Below are positions 14,675 through 21,531 of a stretch of DNA of 24,516 nt, piece after piece. Within the stretch, counting starts at the first letter, position 1. Every line of letters starts with the position of its first letter. This DNA comes from CAYSRC01 sp964433495 (GTDB taxonomy: Bacteria > Bacillota > Clostridia > Oscillospirales > Ruminococcaceae), in assembly GCA_964433495.1 (NCBI GenBank), contig CAYSRC010000038.1:1-24516 (forward strand). Reading direction: 5' to 3'. The notes beneath the pieces were generated by a model. It saw only the letters and a program-made list of their open reading frames with translations, made no database searches and was not told where the DNA came from. The position numbers were made by a program, and so were the translations under genes.

Positions 14675-15086
14675 AGTCCATCTCCTCCTCCATCCGCAAA
14701 AGCCGCTCGAAGCTGTATTCGCGCAGCCGTTCGGTTATCGTCTGCGATATCTCGGCGTATATCTCGCGGAAAAGGCACTCGCCCATGTCGCAGCTGCACT
14801 CATGCTCGCCGCACAGGCAGCGGTTGAGGCGGTAGGGGCCGTCGACCGTTTCGATGACCTCGCAGAGGGTGATCTGTGCGGGGGGCTTTGCGGTCTCGTA
14901 TCCGCCGCCCTGCCCCTTGTACGAGCGCAGGATGCCGCTCGAGACGAGCTTGCCGAGGATTTTGAGCGAAAACCGCAGCGGCACGCCGAGCTCGCCGCTG
15001 ATGCTTCTGGCGTCGACGCGCCCGCCGTTTTTTACCACGCAGTAAACGATTCGGACGGCGTAGTCCGCCTCCTGCGTCATGTGCAT
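14658..15086 (-). CDS. Rrf2-family transcriptional regulator with cysteine cluster
   Basis: A 142-residue winged-helix regulator. The N-terminus (MTQEADYAVRIVYCVV) and the recognition-helix segment VPLRFSLKILGKLVSSGILRSYKGQGGGYETAKP (35-68) are typical of the Rrf2 family, which includes IscR, NsrR and RsrR. A cysteine-rich stretch follows with Cys90, 92, 97, 99 and 104, the region where Fe-S Rrf2 proteins bind their cluster, so redox, iron or nitric oxide sensing is plausible. ATG 15086 follows GGGAGG by about ten bases; a second ATG two codons later is possible. First gene of a unit with the overlapping GNAT and perhaps the hydrolase; a regulator in this position usually controls its own operon. 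Confidence 0.88.
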   Translation of the reverse strand: MHMTQEADYAVRIVYCVVKNGGRVDARSISGELGVPLRFSLKILGKLVSSGILRSYKGQGGGYETAKPPAQITLCEVIETVDGPYRLNRCLCGEHECSCDMGECLFREIYAEISQTITERLREYSFERLLRMEEEMDCENER

Positions 15087-15376
15087 GCCAAATGCGCCTC
15101 CCTTGCGCCCGCGCGGGCGTGGGTTTTATTCTGTGCCGAAGTATATCGAACCCCCGCCGCCGGGACGGCGGGTTCCGCTCGGCCCCCTTAAGTCGGCGGG
15201 CCGAGCCGCCGCGCAAACCGCGGGATGGCAAAGGTCTGCCCCCAACTGAAGGTTTGCGCCCGAGCTTCGGGGGGTTAATCCCGCCGCACACCCCGCCGTG
15301 AAAAACCTTTTGGAGCGGCGGGCGTCGACGAAAGAGATAACAGGCAAAGGCCTCTCCCGTTTGCGAAGACAGGCAC
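15087..15376. other. Intergenic region between Rrf2 gene and rpoD
   Basis: About 290 bases, GC-rich, without a credible gene. One hairpin pairs GAACCC (15148-15153) with GGGTTC (15170-15175) around an inner GCC/GGC stem. It has no T tract and lies upstream of the Rrf2 gene in its reading direction. TATACT on the minus strand near 15140 could be part of the Rrf2 promoter, but no -35 was found. No clear rpoD terminator is visible. Confidence 0.4.
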
Positions 15377-16444
15377 TCAGTCGAGAAAATCCTTGAGCTT
15401 TTTGCTGCGGCTCGGGTGGCGCAGCTTGCGAAGCGCCTTTGCCTCGATCTGGCGGATGCGCTCGCGGGTGACGCTGAACTCCTTGCCGACCTCCTCAAGG
15501 GTGCGGGGCCTGCCGTCCTCGAGGCCGAAGCGCAGGCGCAGTACCTTCTCCTCCCGCTCGGTGAGGGTGCCGAGCACGTTGCCCAGCTGCTCACACAGCA
15601 GCGTGTGGTAAGCGGCCTCGGCGGGCACGGGGGCGTCCTCGTCGGGGATGAAGTCGCCGAGATGGCTGTCCTCCTCCTCGCCGATGGGGGTCTCGAGCGA
15701 GACGGGCTCCTGCGCGACGCGCATGATCTCGCGCACCTTGTCGACCGACACGTCCATCTCCTCCGCGATCTCCTCGGCGGTGGGCTCGTGCCCGTTTTGG
15801 TGCAGCAGCTGGCTTGACACCTTTTTGACCTTGTTTATCGTCTCGACCATGTGCACGGGGATGCGGATGGTGCGGGCCTGATCCGCGATGGCGCGGGTTA
15901 TCGCCTGCCTTATCCACCAGGTGGCATAGGTCGAGAACTTGAAGCCCTTGGTGTAGTCAAACTTTTCGACCGCCTTGATGAGGCCGAGGTTGCCCTCCTG
16001 GATGAGATCCAAAAACTGCATGCCGCGCCCGACATAGCGCTTGGCGATGCTCACGACGAGGCGCAGGTTCGCCTCGGACAGGCGCTTTCTCGCGGCCTCG
16101 TCGCCCTGCGACATGCGCACGGCGAGGTCAATCTCCTCGTCGGGGGACAGCAGCGGGACGCGGCCGATCTCCTTGAGGTAGACCTTGACGGGGTCGTCGA
16201 TGCCGTCGGTCAGCGACGAGTCGAGGCTGTCGAGGTCCTTGGGAATGGCGTTTTCAAGGTTTTCAATCGATAGATCCTCGACAATCTCGATGTTATTGCC
16301 CTCCAGCGTGTCGTACAGCTTGTCCACCTGATCGGAGTCAAAGTCGACCTCCTCGAGCAGGTCGGTTATCTCCTTGGTGGTCAGCTTGCCCTTGCGCTTG
16401 CCCTGCTCGATAAGCTCTTTGACAAGGTTTCTCTTTTCTGCCAT
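15377..16444 (-). CDS. rpoD: RNA polymerase primary sigma factor RpoD (SigA)
   Basis: A 355-residue housekeeping sigma factor that directs RNA polymerase to promoters such as the TTGACA/TATAAT pairs in this window. The N-terminal 1.1 region (about 1-80) is short and acidic. Region 1.2 begins DDPVKVYLKEIGRVPLLSPDEE (83-104). Region 2 holds ANLRLVVSIAKRYVGRGMQFLDLIQEGNLGL and YATWWIRQAITRAIADQARTIRIPVHM (173-199). Region 3 follows, and region 4.2 has SVTRERIRQIEAKALRKLRHPSR (324-346). The start is ATG 16444, six bases after GAGGTG, which itself overlaps the dnaG stop; only 11 bases separate the genes. dgt-dnaG-rpoD is the usual Clostridia order. The T-bearing GTG at 16453 lies inside the ribosome binding site and is rejected. 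Confidence 0.98.
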   Translation of the reverse strand: MAEKRNLVKELIEQGKRKGKLTTKEITDLLEEVDFDSDQVDKLYDTLEGNNIEIVEDLSIENLENAIPKDLDSLDSSLTDGIDDPVKVYLKEIGRVPLLSPDEEIDLAVRMSQGDEAARKRLSEANLRLVVSIAKRYVGRGMQFLDLIQEGNLGLIKAVEKFDYTKGFKFSTYATWWIRQAITRAIADQARTIRIPVHMVETINKVKKVSSQLLHQNGHEPTAEEIAEEMDVSVDKVREIMRVAQEPVSLETPIGEEEDSHLGDFIPDEDAPVPAEAAYHTLLCEQLGNVLGTLTEREEKVLRLRFGLEDGRPRTLEEVGKEFSVTRERIRQIEAKALRKLRHPSRSKKLKDFLD

Positions 16445-16455
16445 TAAAAACACCT

Positions 16456-18210
16456 CTATGTATTGTCTTTCTTTTTGCTCTCAAGTATGCGCTTTAAGCT
16501 CTCGGCGTCCATACCCGCGATGCTGCTGCGGTCGGGCGCCCTGCTTCTGCCGAGAATCCGCTCAATGTACAAGTCGGCGTCTCGGGGGCTGAAATTTATC
16601 GACGCGTTTTCGGCGATGATGCCCGAAAGCAGCGCCATCTCGTCGTGCGAAAGCAGCCCCGAGAGCGACGCGCAGCCCGAGAACTCGCCGCTTTTCACCG
16701 CCTCTGCAATGCCGCTGAACAGCGCGGCGGTCTCTTTGGACAAAAAGTCGTCGGCGGTGAGCCTGTCCGCAATCCCCTCGCACATGTCGGGGTTTTTGAA
16801 CATGAGCGCTACAAGCTTTCGCTCGCTTGCCGCGGCCGCCAAGCTGCCGTCGCCTAAGGTTTTGACCCCGAGCCGCTCGCCGACGCTTCTCGCAAAGGCG
16901 CCGTCCTGCTTTTTCTGCTCGCGGCTCGCCGTCCGCCGCCTTGCGCCGTCGACGCTGAGCATGACCGACTGCCACCCGAGGCCCGTCTCGCCCGCGACGA
17001 TGCCGCAGTAGAGCTCGCGCTCGGCGGGGACGGGGACGCGCGCGATGATCTCGGTGGCTTCGCGCAGGTACTGCACGCGGCCCTCGTTGGTCTCGAGGTC
17101 GTGCCGCGCCTTTGCGCGCCCGAGCTCGTACTCGACCGCGCCCGAGCAGCCCTCGACAAGGTCGCGGAACCGCTCCTTGCCGTACTTGTTGATGTATTCG
17201 TCGGGGTCCTTTGCGCCCTCTATCCTGAGCACCTTCACCATCAGCCCCGTCGGCCTGAAGATGTCGATCACCCGGCGGGTGGCCTTCTGCCCCGCCTCGT
17301 CCCCGTCATAGGCGAGGACGACCTCGTCGGCGTACTGCGCGATCATGCGCGCGTGCTCGTCGGTGAGCGCGGTGCCGAGCGCGGCGACCGCGTTGTCGAG
17401 GCCCGCCGCGTGGATCGAGATGACGTCCATCTGCCCCTCGGCGACGATGATCCTGCGGGTGCTCGTGTTTTTGGCGATGTTGAGCGCGAACAGGGTCCTG
17501 CTCTTTTTAAAGACAGGGGTGTCCCGCGTGTTGAGGTATTTTCGGGGGTCTGAGCCCATCGTGCGCCCCGAAAAGGCGACGACGTTGCCGCGCACGTCGA
17601 TCACGGGGAACATCACGCGCTCCCTGAAAAAGTCGTACACGCTGCCGTTCTTTTGGCTCTTTGAGCACAGCCCCGCCGCGACGAGCTCGTCGTCGGTGAA
17701 GCCCTCGCCGTGCAGCGCGTCGCGCACCTCGCCCCACCCCGAGGGGGCCCAGCCGATGCCGAACCGCTTGATGGTCGCGTCGGACAGCCCCCGCCGCCTG
17801 AGATAGGCCCGCGCGTCGCGCCCGCCGTCCGAGTTGAGCGAGCGGAAGAAGTACCGCGCAGCGGCCCTGTTCGCGTCGAGCAGCCGCCTGCGCTGCCTGA
17901 AGCTGCCGTCGTCTCCGTCCTCGGGCATCGTCATGCCCGCCCTTGCCGCGAGCGCGCGCACCGCCTCGATGTACTCGAGGTTATCGTGCTCCATGACAAA
18001 GCTGATGACGTCGCCGCCCTTGCCGCAGCCGAAGCAGTAAAAGGAGCTTGTATCGGGATAGACCGCGAAGCTGGGGGTCTTTTCGTTGTGAAACGGACAG
18101 AGCCCGAAGTAGATGTGTCCGCGCCTTTTGAGGTCTACCGAGGCGCCGATGACCTCGACGATGTCGTTGCGGTCGTGAAGCGCGGCCAAAAAGTCCTGCG
18201 GCAGCGGCAT
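16456..18210 (-). CDS. dnaG: DNA primase DnaG
   Basis: A 584-residue primase that makes RNA primers for DNA replication with the DnaB helicase. The N-terminal zinc domain has C38, H41, C59 and C62 (CPFH and YCFGC). The RNA polymerase core has the TOPRIM motifs VAEGQMDVISIHAAG (256-270, with the catalytic glutamate) and YDGDEAG (301-307). The C-terminal third, beginning after about residue 430, is the helicase-interacting region and is less conserved. Length is normal for the family. Start ATG 18210 has AGGGGG upstream. rpoD follows after 11 bases, so the two are coupled; dgt lies 193 bases upstream. Confidence 0.97.
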   Translation of the reverse strand: MPLPQDFLAALHDRNDIVEVIGASVDLKRRGHIYFGLCPFHNEKTPSFAVYPDTSSFYCFGCGKGGDVISFVMEHDNLEYIEAVRALAARAGMTMPEDGDDGSFRQRRRLLDANRAAARYFFRSLNSDGGRDARAYLRRRGLSDATIKRFGIGWAPSGWGEVRDALHGEGFTDDELVAAGLCSKSQKNGSVYDFFRERVMFPVIDVRGNVVAFSGRTMGSDPRKYLNTRDTPVFKKSRTLFALNIAKNTSTRRIIVAEGQMDVISIHAAGLDNAVAALGTALTDEHARMIAQYADEVVLAYDGDEAGQKATRRVIDIFRPTGLMVKVLRIEGAKDPDEYINKYGKERFRDLVEGCSGAVEYELGRAKARHDLETNEGRVQYLREATEIIARVPVPAERELYCGIVAGETGLGWQSVMLSVDGARRRTASREQKKQDGAFARSVGERLGVKTLGDGSLAAAASERKLVALMFKNPDMCEGIADRLTADDFLSKETAALFSGIAEAVKSGEFSGCASLSGLLSHDEMALLSGIIAENASINFSPRDADLYIERILGRSRAPDRSSIAGMDAESLKRILESKKKDNT

Positions 18211-18300
18211 CTGAGAAACCCCCTTTCAAGGCGCGCGGCCGTGCGGGCCGGGCAAAATAAGCTCGGTGCGGGGCAAGGCCCCTTTATTTCGGTTTTCGAG

Positions 18301-18345
18301 AGGGGCTGTGCTCCCCCCTCGGGAAGGTCGGGCGAAACCCGACGG
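18301..18345 (-). repeat. Dispersed repeat, family C, inverted copy in the dgt-dnaG gap
   Basis: Read on the minus strand it gives CCGTCGGGTTTCGCCCGAC followed by a C/T-rich CCTTCCCGAGGGGGG end. The hairpin arms are 18327-18332 and 18338-18343. The same arrangement occurs at 21223-21254 and 12728-12772. The surrounding gap also has a longer-range inverted repeat, GGGCTGT near 18303 with ACAGCCC near 18359. No promoter was identified for dnaG here. Confidence 0.5.
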
Positions 18346-18403
18346 CCCGTCGGCGGGGACAGCCCGCGCTTAGGCGCACCCGGCGCGATTCGGCGCAAAA
18401 AAG

Positions 18404-19405
18404 CTACAGGATCGACCAGGATCTCGGGATAAACAGGTTTTGATAGCAGCGGACGGCAAAGCGGTCGCTCATGCCGGATATGTAGTCGGCGACGGCGCGC
18501 TCGCACGATTCGCTGAAGGCGATGGTGAGATAGAACTCGGGCAGGGCGTCGGGCTTGCCCATGTAATGGTTGAACAGGCTCTCGATGATGCCGAAGACCT
18601 TGTGCTCCTCCGCCTTGGCCGCGCCCTCGGTGTTGAGGTAGATCCGCTCGTACATAAAGCGGTACATCAGCTCGTAGGCGTGCGCGATGTCGCCGCCGAG
18701 GTGAAAGTCGCCGTCAAAGCCGTCGACCAGCGCCGTTATAAGCGCCGTGATGCGGCGGCTTTTGGTGTCGCCGAGAACCTCGGTGATCTCGGGCGGTATC
18801 TCGTCCTTGTCGAGAACACGCGCCGTCAGCGCGTCCTCGAGGTCGTGGTTCAAAAAGGCTATCCTGTCGGCGTGGCGCACGGCCCGCCCCTCTGGGGTCG
18901 ACGCCCACGTCCCCCTGGTGTGGTTGACGATGCCGTCGAGCGTCGCGGTCGTGAGGTTGAGCCCGTGCTTTTCGCGCTCGAGCCGCTGCACGACCCGCAC
19001 GCTCTGCTCATAGTGCTTAAAGCCGTGCTCGCACAGCTCGTCGAGCGCGCGCTCACCCGCGTGGCCGAACGGGGTGTGGCCGAGGTCGTGGCCGAGGCTG
19101 ACGGCCTCGGTGAGGTCCTCGTTGAGGCCGAGGGCCTTTGCGACGGTCCGCGCGATCTGGGCGACCTCGAGGGTGTGGGTGAGACGGGTGCGGTAGTGGT
19201 CCCCCTCGGGGGACAGAAAGACCTGTGTCTTTTGGCTGAGGCGCCTGAACGCCTTGCAGTGGATTATCCTGTCGCGGTCGCGGCAGAATTCGGTGCGCAT
19301 GTCGCACCGCGGCTCCTCGCGCTCGCGCTCGGCCTCCTCGGAGAGGGTCGCAAACCTGCTGAGGTTCAGCCTTTCGGCGCGCTCCTGCGCCTCGCGTATC
19401 GTCAA
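18404..19405 (-). CDS. dgt: dGTP triphosphohydrolase-like HD-domain protein
   Basis: A 333-residue HD-domain enzyme of the dGTPase family, which removes triphosphate from deoxynucleoside triphosphates and influences nucleotide pools. Conserved segments are RTEFCRDRDRIIHCKAFRRLSQKTQVF (37-63), DHYRTRLTHTLEV with His77, GHDLGHTPFGHAGE with His106-Asp107 (105-118), and ADRIAFLNHDLEDA (179-192). I set the start at TTG 19405, seven bases after AAGGAGGG, giving the family-typical TIREAQ N-terminus. The frame is open to 19531, but those codons cross the ribosome binding site. The type is the shorter form common in Clostridia, encoded just before dnaG-rpoD. Confidence 0.93.
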   Translation of the reverse strand: MTIREAQERAERLNLSRFATLSEEAEREREEPRCDMRTEFCRDRDRIIHCKAFRRLSQKTQVFLSPEGDHYRTRLTHTLEVAQIARTVAKALGLNEDLTEAVSLGHDLGHTPFGHAGERALDELCEHGFKHYEQSVRVVQRLEREKHGLNLTTATLDGIVNHTRGTWASTPEGRAVRHADRIAFLNHDLEDALTARVLDKDEIPPEITEVLGDTKSRRITALITALVDGFDGDFHLGGDIAHAYELMYRFMYERIYLNTEGAAKAEEHKVFGIIESLFNHYMGKPDALPEFYLTIAFSESCERAVADYISGMSDRFAVRCYQNLFIPRSWSIL

Positions 19406-19844
19406 GGGTCTTCCCTCCTTAAACAGTGAGCAGCATTGGGGCAAAGGGCCGGCGCCGCCGCGCGGGCGAATGTAAAAAACTGTCGCTTCGCCGTCCGAGC
19501 AAAATGACCGTCGGCCGGCGGGCGGACACACCGCGGCAGGGATGCCGGGGCAGATGCGCCCCGTGTTTCCGCACGGGGCGGACAGGGATTTGCGCTGCCG
19601 CGGTCACACGCGGCGGGCCCCGGCGACAGCCAAGGGGCGTCGGGAGGCCCCCTCAAGCCGGACGGACGTCCGCCCGGCGCAAACACCCTCACTGATATAT
19701 ACGACAAAAAGCTCGGATTTCCTTTTTTGAGCGGGGACTCGGCCGAAAAAAGCTCAAATCGTCCGCCCCGTGCGCGCCGCGCACACCGTCCCCGGGCGGG
19801 TGCGGAGCCGAAAGCGCCGCATTTGACGCGCGCCGCGCAACCCC
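19406..19844. other. Intergenic region upstream of dgt with nested hairpins
   Basis: About 440 bases between the end of the YigZ gene and dgt, both leftward. It contains an outer 10-bp perfect inverted repeat (19530-19539 with 19595-19604) enclosing a 9-bp hairpin (19557-19565 with 19572-19580). GGGCGGAC (about 19519-19526) can pair with GTCCGCCC (about 19669-19676), so a folded segment of some 160 bases is possible. An AT-rich patch with TATATA near 19695 is a possible dgt promoter, but the -35 is unclear. No gene seen. Confidence 0.45.
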
Positions 19845-20468
19845 TTAAAGGGCGAAAAAGCCGCGGCGGATCTCGGCGGGGACACTTTCGCCGCGGGTCA
19901 GCTCGCGCACCGCGGCGCACAGCTCGCCGGCGTCCTGCGCCCTTATACGCACTTCGAGCGTCACGTCGGCCGCAAAGTCGGCCGAGAGGACCTCGGCGCC
20001 CGCGTCGCCCGCAAGGCGGGTGAGCCTGTCGTAGTCGCCGTAGCCGCAGGTGAGCGAGAGGTCGCAGCACTCGGTCATGACGGCGACACCCGCCCGCTCG
20101 ATGCACAGCGACGCCGCGCCCGAGTAGGCCCGCACAAGCCCGCCCGTGCCGAGCAGCGTGCCGCCGAAATAGCGGGTGACGACGACAGCGACATCGACCA
20201 GCCCCTGCCGCCGCAGCACGTCGAGCACGGGAAGTCCCGCGGTGCCCTGCGGCTCGCCGTCGTCGGTATAGCGGCAGAGATTTTGGGCGCGCAGGTTGAA
20301 CGCCCACACGTTGTGGGAGGCCGTGCGGTGCTGCCGCTTGACCGAGTCGACGAACTCGAGCGCCTGCTTTTCGCTTGAGGCGGGCGCGCACACGGCGATG
20401 AACCGCGAGCGCTTTTCCTCAAGCTCCGACGAAGCCTGCCGCTTGATGGTGGTGTATTGTTCCGACAT
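19845..20468 (-). CDS. YigZ/IMPACT-family protein
   Basis: A 207-residue protein of the YigZ (UPF0029/IMPACT) family. The N-terminal domain has the signature KRSRFIAVCAPA (19-30), YTDDGEPQGTAGLPVLDVL (67-85) and VVVTRYFGGTLLGTGGLVRAYSGAA (95-119). The C-terminal part (about 135-207) is the DUF1949-like, ferredoxin-type fold. Biochemical function is not settled; eukaryotic IMPACT acts in translational control and bacterial members have been linked to nucleotide or ribosome-related roles. I start it at ATG 20468, which gives the usual MSEQYTTIKR-type start; the frame is open to 20597 but that portion overlaps the rpmE terminator. The ribosome binding site is only AGGG, so expression may be modest. 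Confidence 0.88.
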   Translation of the reverse strand: MSEQYTTIKRQASSELEEKRSRFIAVCAPASSEKQALEFVDSVKRQHRTASHNVWAFNLRAQNLCRYTDDGEPQGTAGLPVLDVLRRQGLVDVAVVVTRYFGGTLLGTGGLVRAYSGAASLCIERAGVAVMTECCDLSLTCGYGDYDRLTRLAGDAGAEVLSADFAADVTLEVRIRAQDAGELCAAVRELTRGESVPAEIRRGFFAL

Positions 20469-20587
20469 ATTAAATCCCTGTCCCCCCTGTGCGGCGACGA
20501 AATCAAAACGGGATAACCGCGCCCTGTCCCGAGGTGTATTAAGAGAAAAGGGCGTGCGTCCCGAGAGGCAAGCCCGACGGATAAAAG

Positions 20588-20619
20588 GAAGGGGCACGGC
20601 TTTGTTTCCGTGCCCCTTC
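20588..20619 (-). terminator. Intrinsic terminator of rpmE
   Basis: A perfect 12-bp stem (20588-20599 with 20608-20619) with an 8-base loop. On the minus strand it is followed by CTTTTAT. It begins five bases after the rpmE stop codon. Confidence 0.88.
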
Positions 20620-20623
20620 GAGC

Positions 20624-20824
20624 TTATTCCATGTTGAAGCGCTTTTTAAATCTATCAACACGCCCGCCCGTATCGACGAGCTTCTGCTTGCCGGTATAAA
20701 ACGGGTGGCATTTTGAGCAAATTTCAACGCGGATGTCCTTGCGAGTCGACCTCGTCTTTATGACCTCACCGCACGCGCAGGTGATGGTGGTCTCCTCATA
20801 TTTGGGATGGATGCCTTCCTTCAT
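20624..20824 (-). CDS. rpmE: 50S ribosomal protein L31 (zinc-binding type)
   Basis: A 66-residue ribosomal protein that bridges the subunits. It reads MKEGIHPKYEETTITCACGE and ends FKKRFNME. Cys16, Cys18, Cys36 and Cys39 (CAC and CSKC) make it the C-plus, zinc-binding form rather than the zinc-independent paralog. Start is ATG 20824 after GAGGTG; an upstream GTG at 20833 overlaps that site. It is a single-gene unit with its own promoter (20861-20889) and terminator (20588-20619). Confidence 0.97.
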   Translation of the reverse strand: MKEGIHPKYEETTITCACGEVIKTRSTRKDIRVEICSKCHPFYTGKQKLVDTGGRVDRFKKRFNME

Positions 20825-20860
20825 CAATGTCACCTCTTTTACTCTTACAGATACTATGAA

Positions 20861-20889
20861 ATAATAACACAGGCGCGCGCTTTTTGCAA
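20861..20889 (-). promoter_or_regulatory. Sigma-A promoter of rpmE
   Basis: Minus strand TTGCAA (20884-20889), 17-base spacer, TATTAT (20861-20866). It lies about 40 bases before the rpmE start and gives a short leader. Confidence 0.7.
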
Positions 20890-21034
20890 CTTTTTTTTGA
20901 AAAAAACGTGTCGGGACCCGCAGCGCCGCGTCCGGGATGTCGAGGCCGTTGCCCGCGCGCAGGACGCAGAAAAAGGGAAGCTGACTAAAATAAAGAATAT
21001 TTATTGTAAAAATTAAAAATTTTTGTGATATATG

Positions 21035-21063
21035 TTGACAAAGGCGAAAAAAGGGGATATAAT
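21035..21063 (+). promoter_or_regulatory. Perfect consensus sigma-A promoter with AT-rich upstream element
   Basis: TTGACA at 21035-21040, a 17-base spacer, TATAAT at 21058-21063: an exact match to consensus. The preceding 45 bases (about 20985-21034) are almost entirely A and T, as in UP elements of very strong promoters. No gene on the plus strand follows for 1.3 kb. Confidence 0.88.
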
Positions 21064-21069
21064 TAAGTC

Positions 21070-21126
21070 CTTACAATTCCTTTCTATTTTGCTTTGCCCC
21101 GTCTCTTGCGACGGGGTACTTTTTTT
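21070..21126 (+). ncRNA. Candidate small RNA of about 55 nt
   Basis: Defined by the perfect promoter at 21035-21063 and the terminator at 21097-21126. The predicted transcript has an unpaired pyrimidine-rich 5' half containing TTCCTTTCT, complementary in part to ribosome binding sites, and ends in the terminator hairpin. It contains no ATG. Alternatives are an attenuated leader of a lost gene or a stranded promoter cut off by the repeats that follow. It is not 6S RNA, tmRNA or a tRNA, being too short. Confidence 0.5.
21097..21126 (+). terminator. Intrinsic terminator of the candidate small RNA
   Basis: CCCCGTC (21097-21103) pairs with GACGGGG (21110-21116), loop TCTTGC, followed by TAC and seven T residues (21120-21126). 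Confidence 0.85.
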
Positions 21127-21222
21127 GAGAGGCTTGGGCGGGGCACAGGCGTGCTGGGGGATTGACGGGCAGAGACCGAAATCTCAGGGAAGCTCGGCTC
21201 CCGAAGCAAGTCTTTAACAACC

Positions 21223-21254
21223 TCTCCGTCGGGCGAAGCCCGACACCTCCCCTT
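21223..21254 (+). repeat. Dispersed repeat, family C, copy 2
   Basis: TCTCC leads into a perfect 7-bp hairpin GTCGGGC/GCCCGAC (21228-21234 with 21238-21244, loop GAA), then ACCTCCCCTT. Same layout as 12728-12772 and inverted 18301-18345. Confidence 0.6.
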
Positions 21255-21255
21255 G

Positions 21256-21333
21256 CACACGCCCTGCATATTCCCGCAGGGTGCAGTCGCGCGGGCGAGC
21301 TTAATCGGAACAATAGCCCGCCACTCCGCGCGG
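21256..21333 (-). repeat. Dispersed repeat, family A half-copy
   Basis: The reverse complement aligns over about 75 bases with 12512-12588. Shared blocks are CGCGCGGAG, ATTAAGCT, CACCCT and CGGGAATATGCAGGGCGTGT. Scattered substitutions show these are old copies rather than an assembly artefact. Confidence 0.7.
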
Positions 21334-21404
21334 CAGGGGAGGCTCAAGGGTGCGCGACCCGAGGGATAGGTGCAAGTTTTAGGACTCGGGAGCCTTCCCC
21401 CTCC

Positions 21405-21485
21405 CCCGGCGCTCTGCATACTCCCGCCGGGTGGCCGCATGTTAAAGGTACGGACATGCGGCAGAATTCACGAGAATATGTGAAC
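21405..21485 (+). repeat. Dispersed palindromic repeat, family A, copy 3
   Basis: Same order as the copy at 5111-5190: GCATACTCCCG, then hairpin arms GCCGCATGT (21434-21442) and ACATGCGGC (21454-21462) around a loop with AAGGTACGG, then GAGAATATGTGAAC. It lies between the candidate small RNA and the 3' end of bioY. Confidence 0.75.
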
Positions 21486-21531
21486 CCTGTCGGCGTTCGT
21501 TCCTATTGTGCAAACAAAGCGCCGCGTGCGC

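Noticed and set aside
19406..19531. Longer dgt reading from 19531
   Set aside because: It would translate through the AAGGAGGG site; TTG 19405 gives the family-typical N-terminus.
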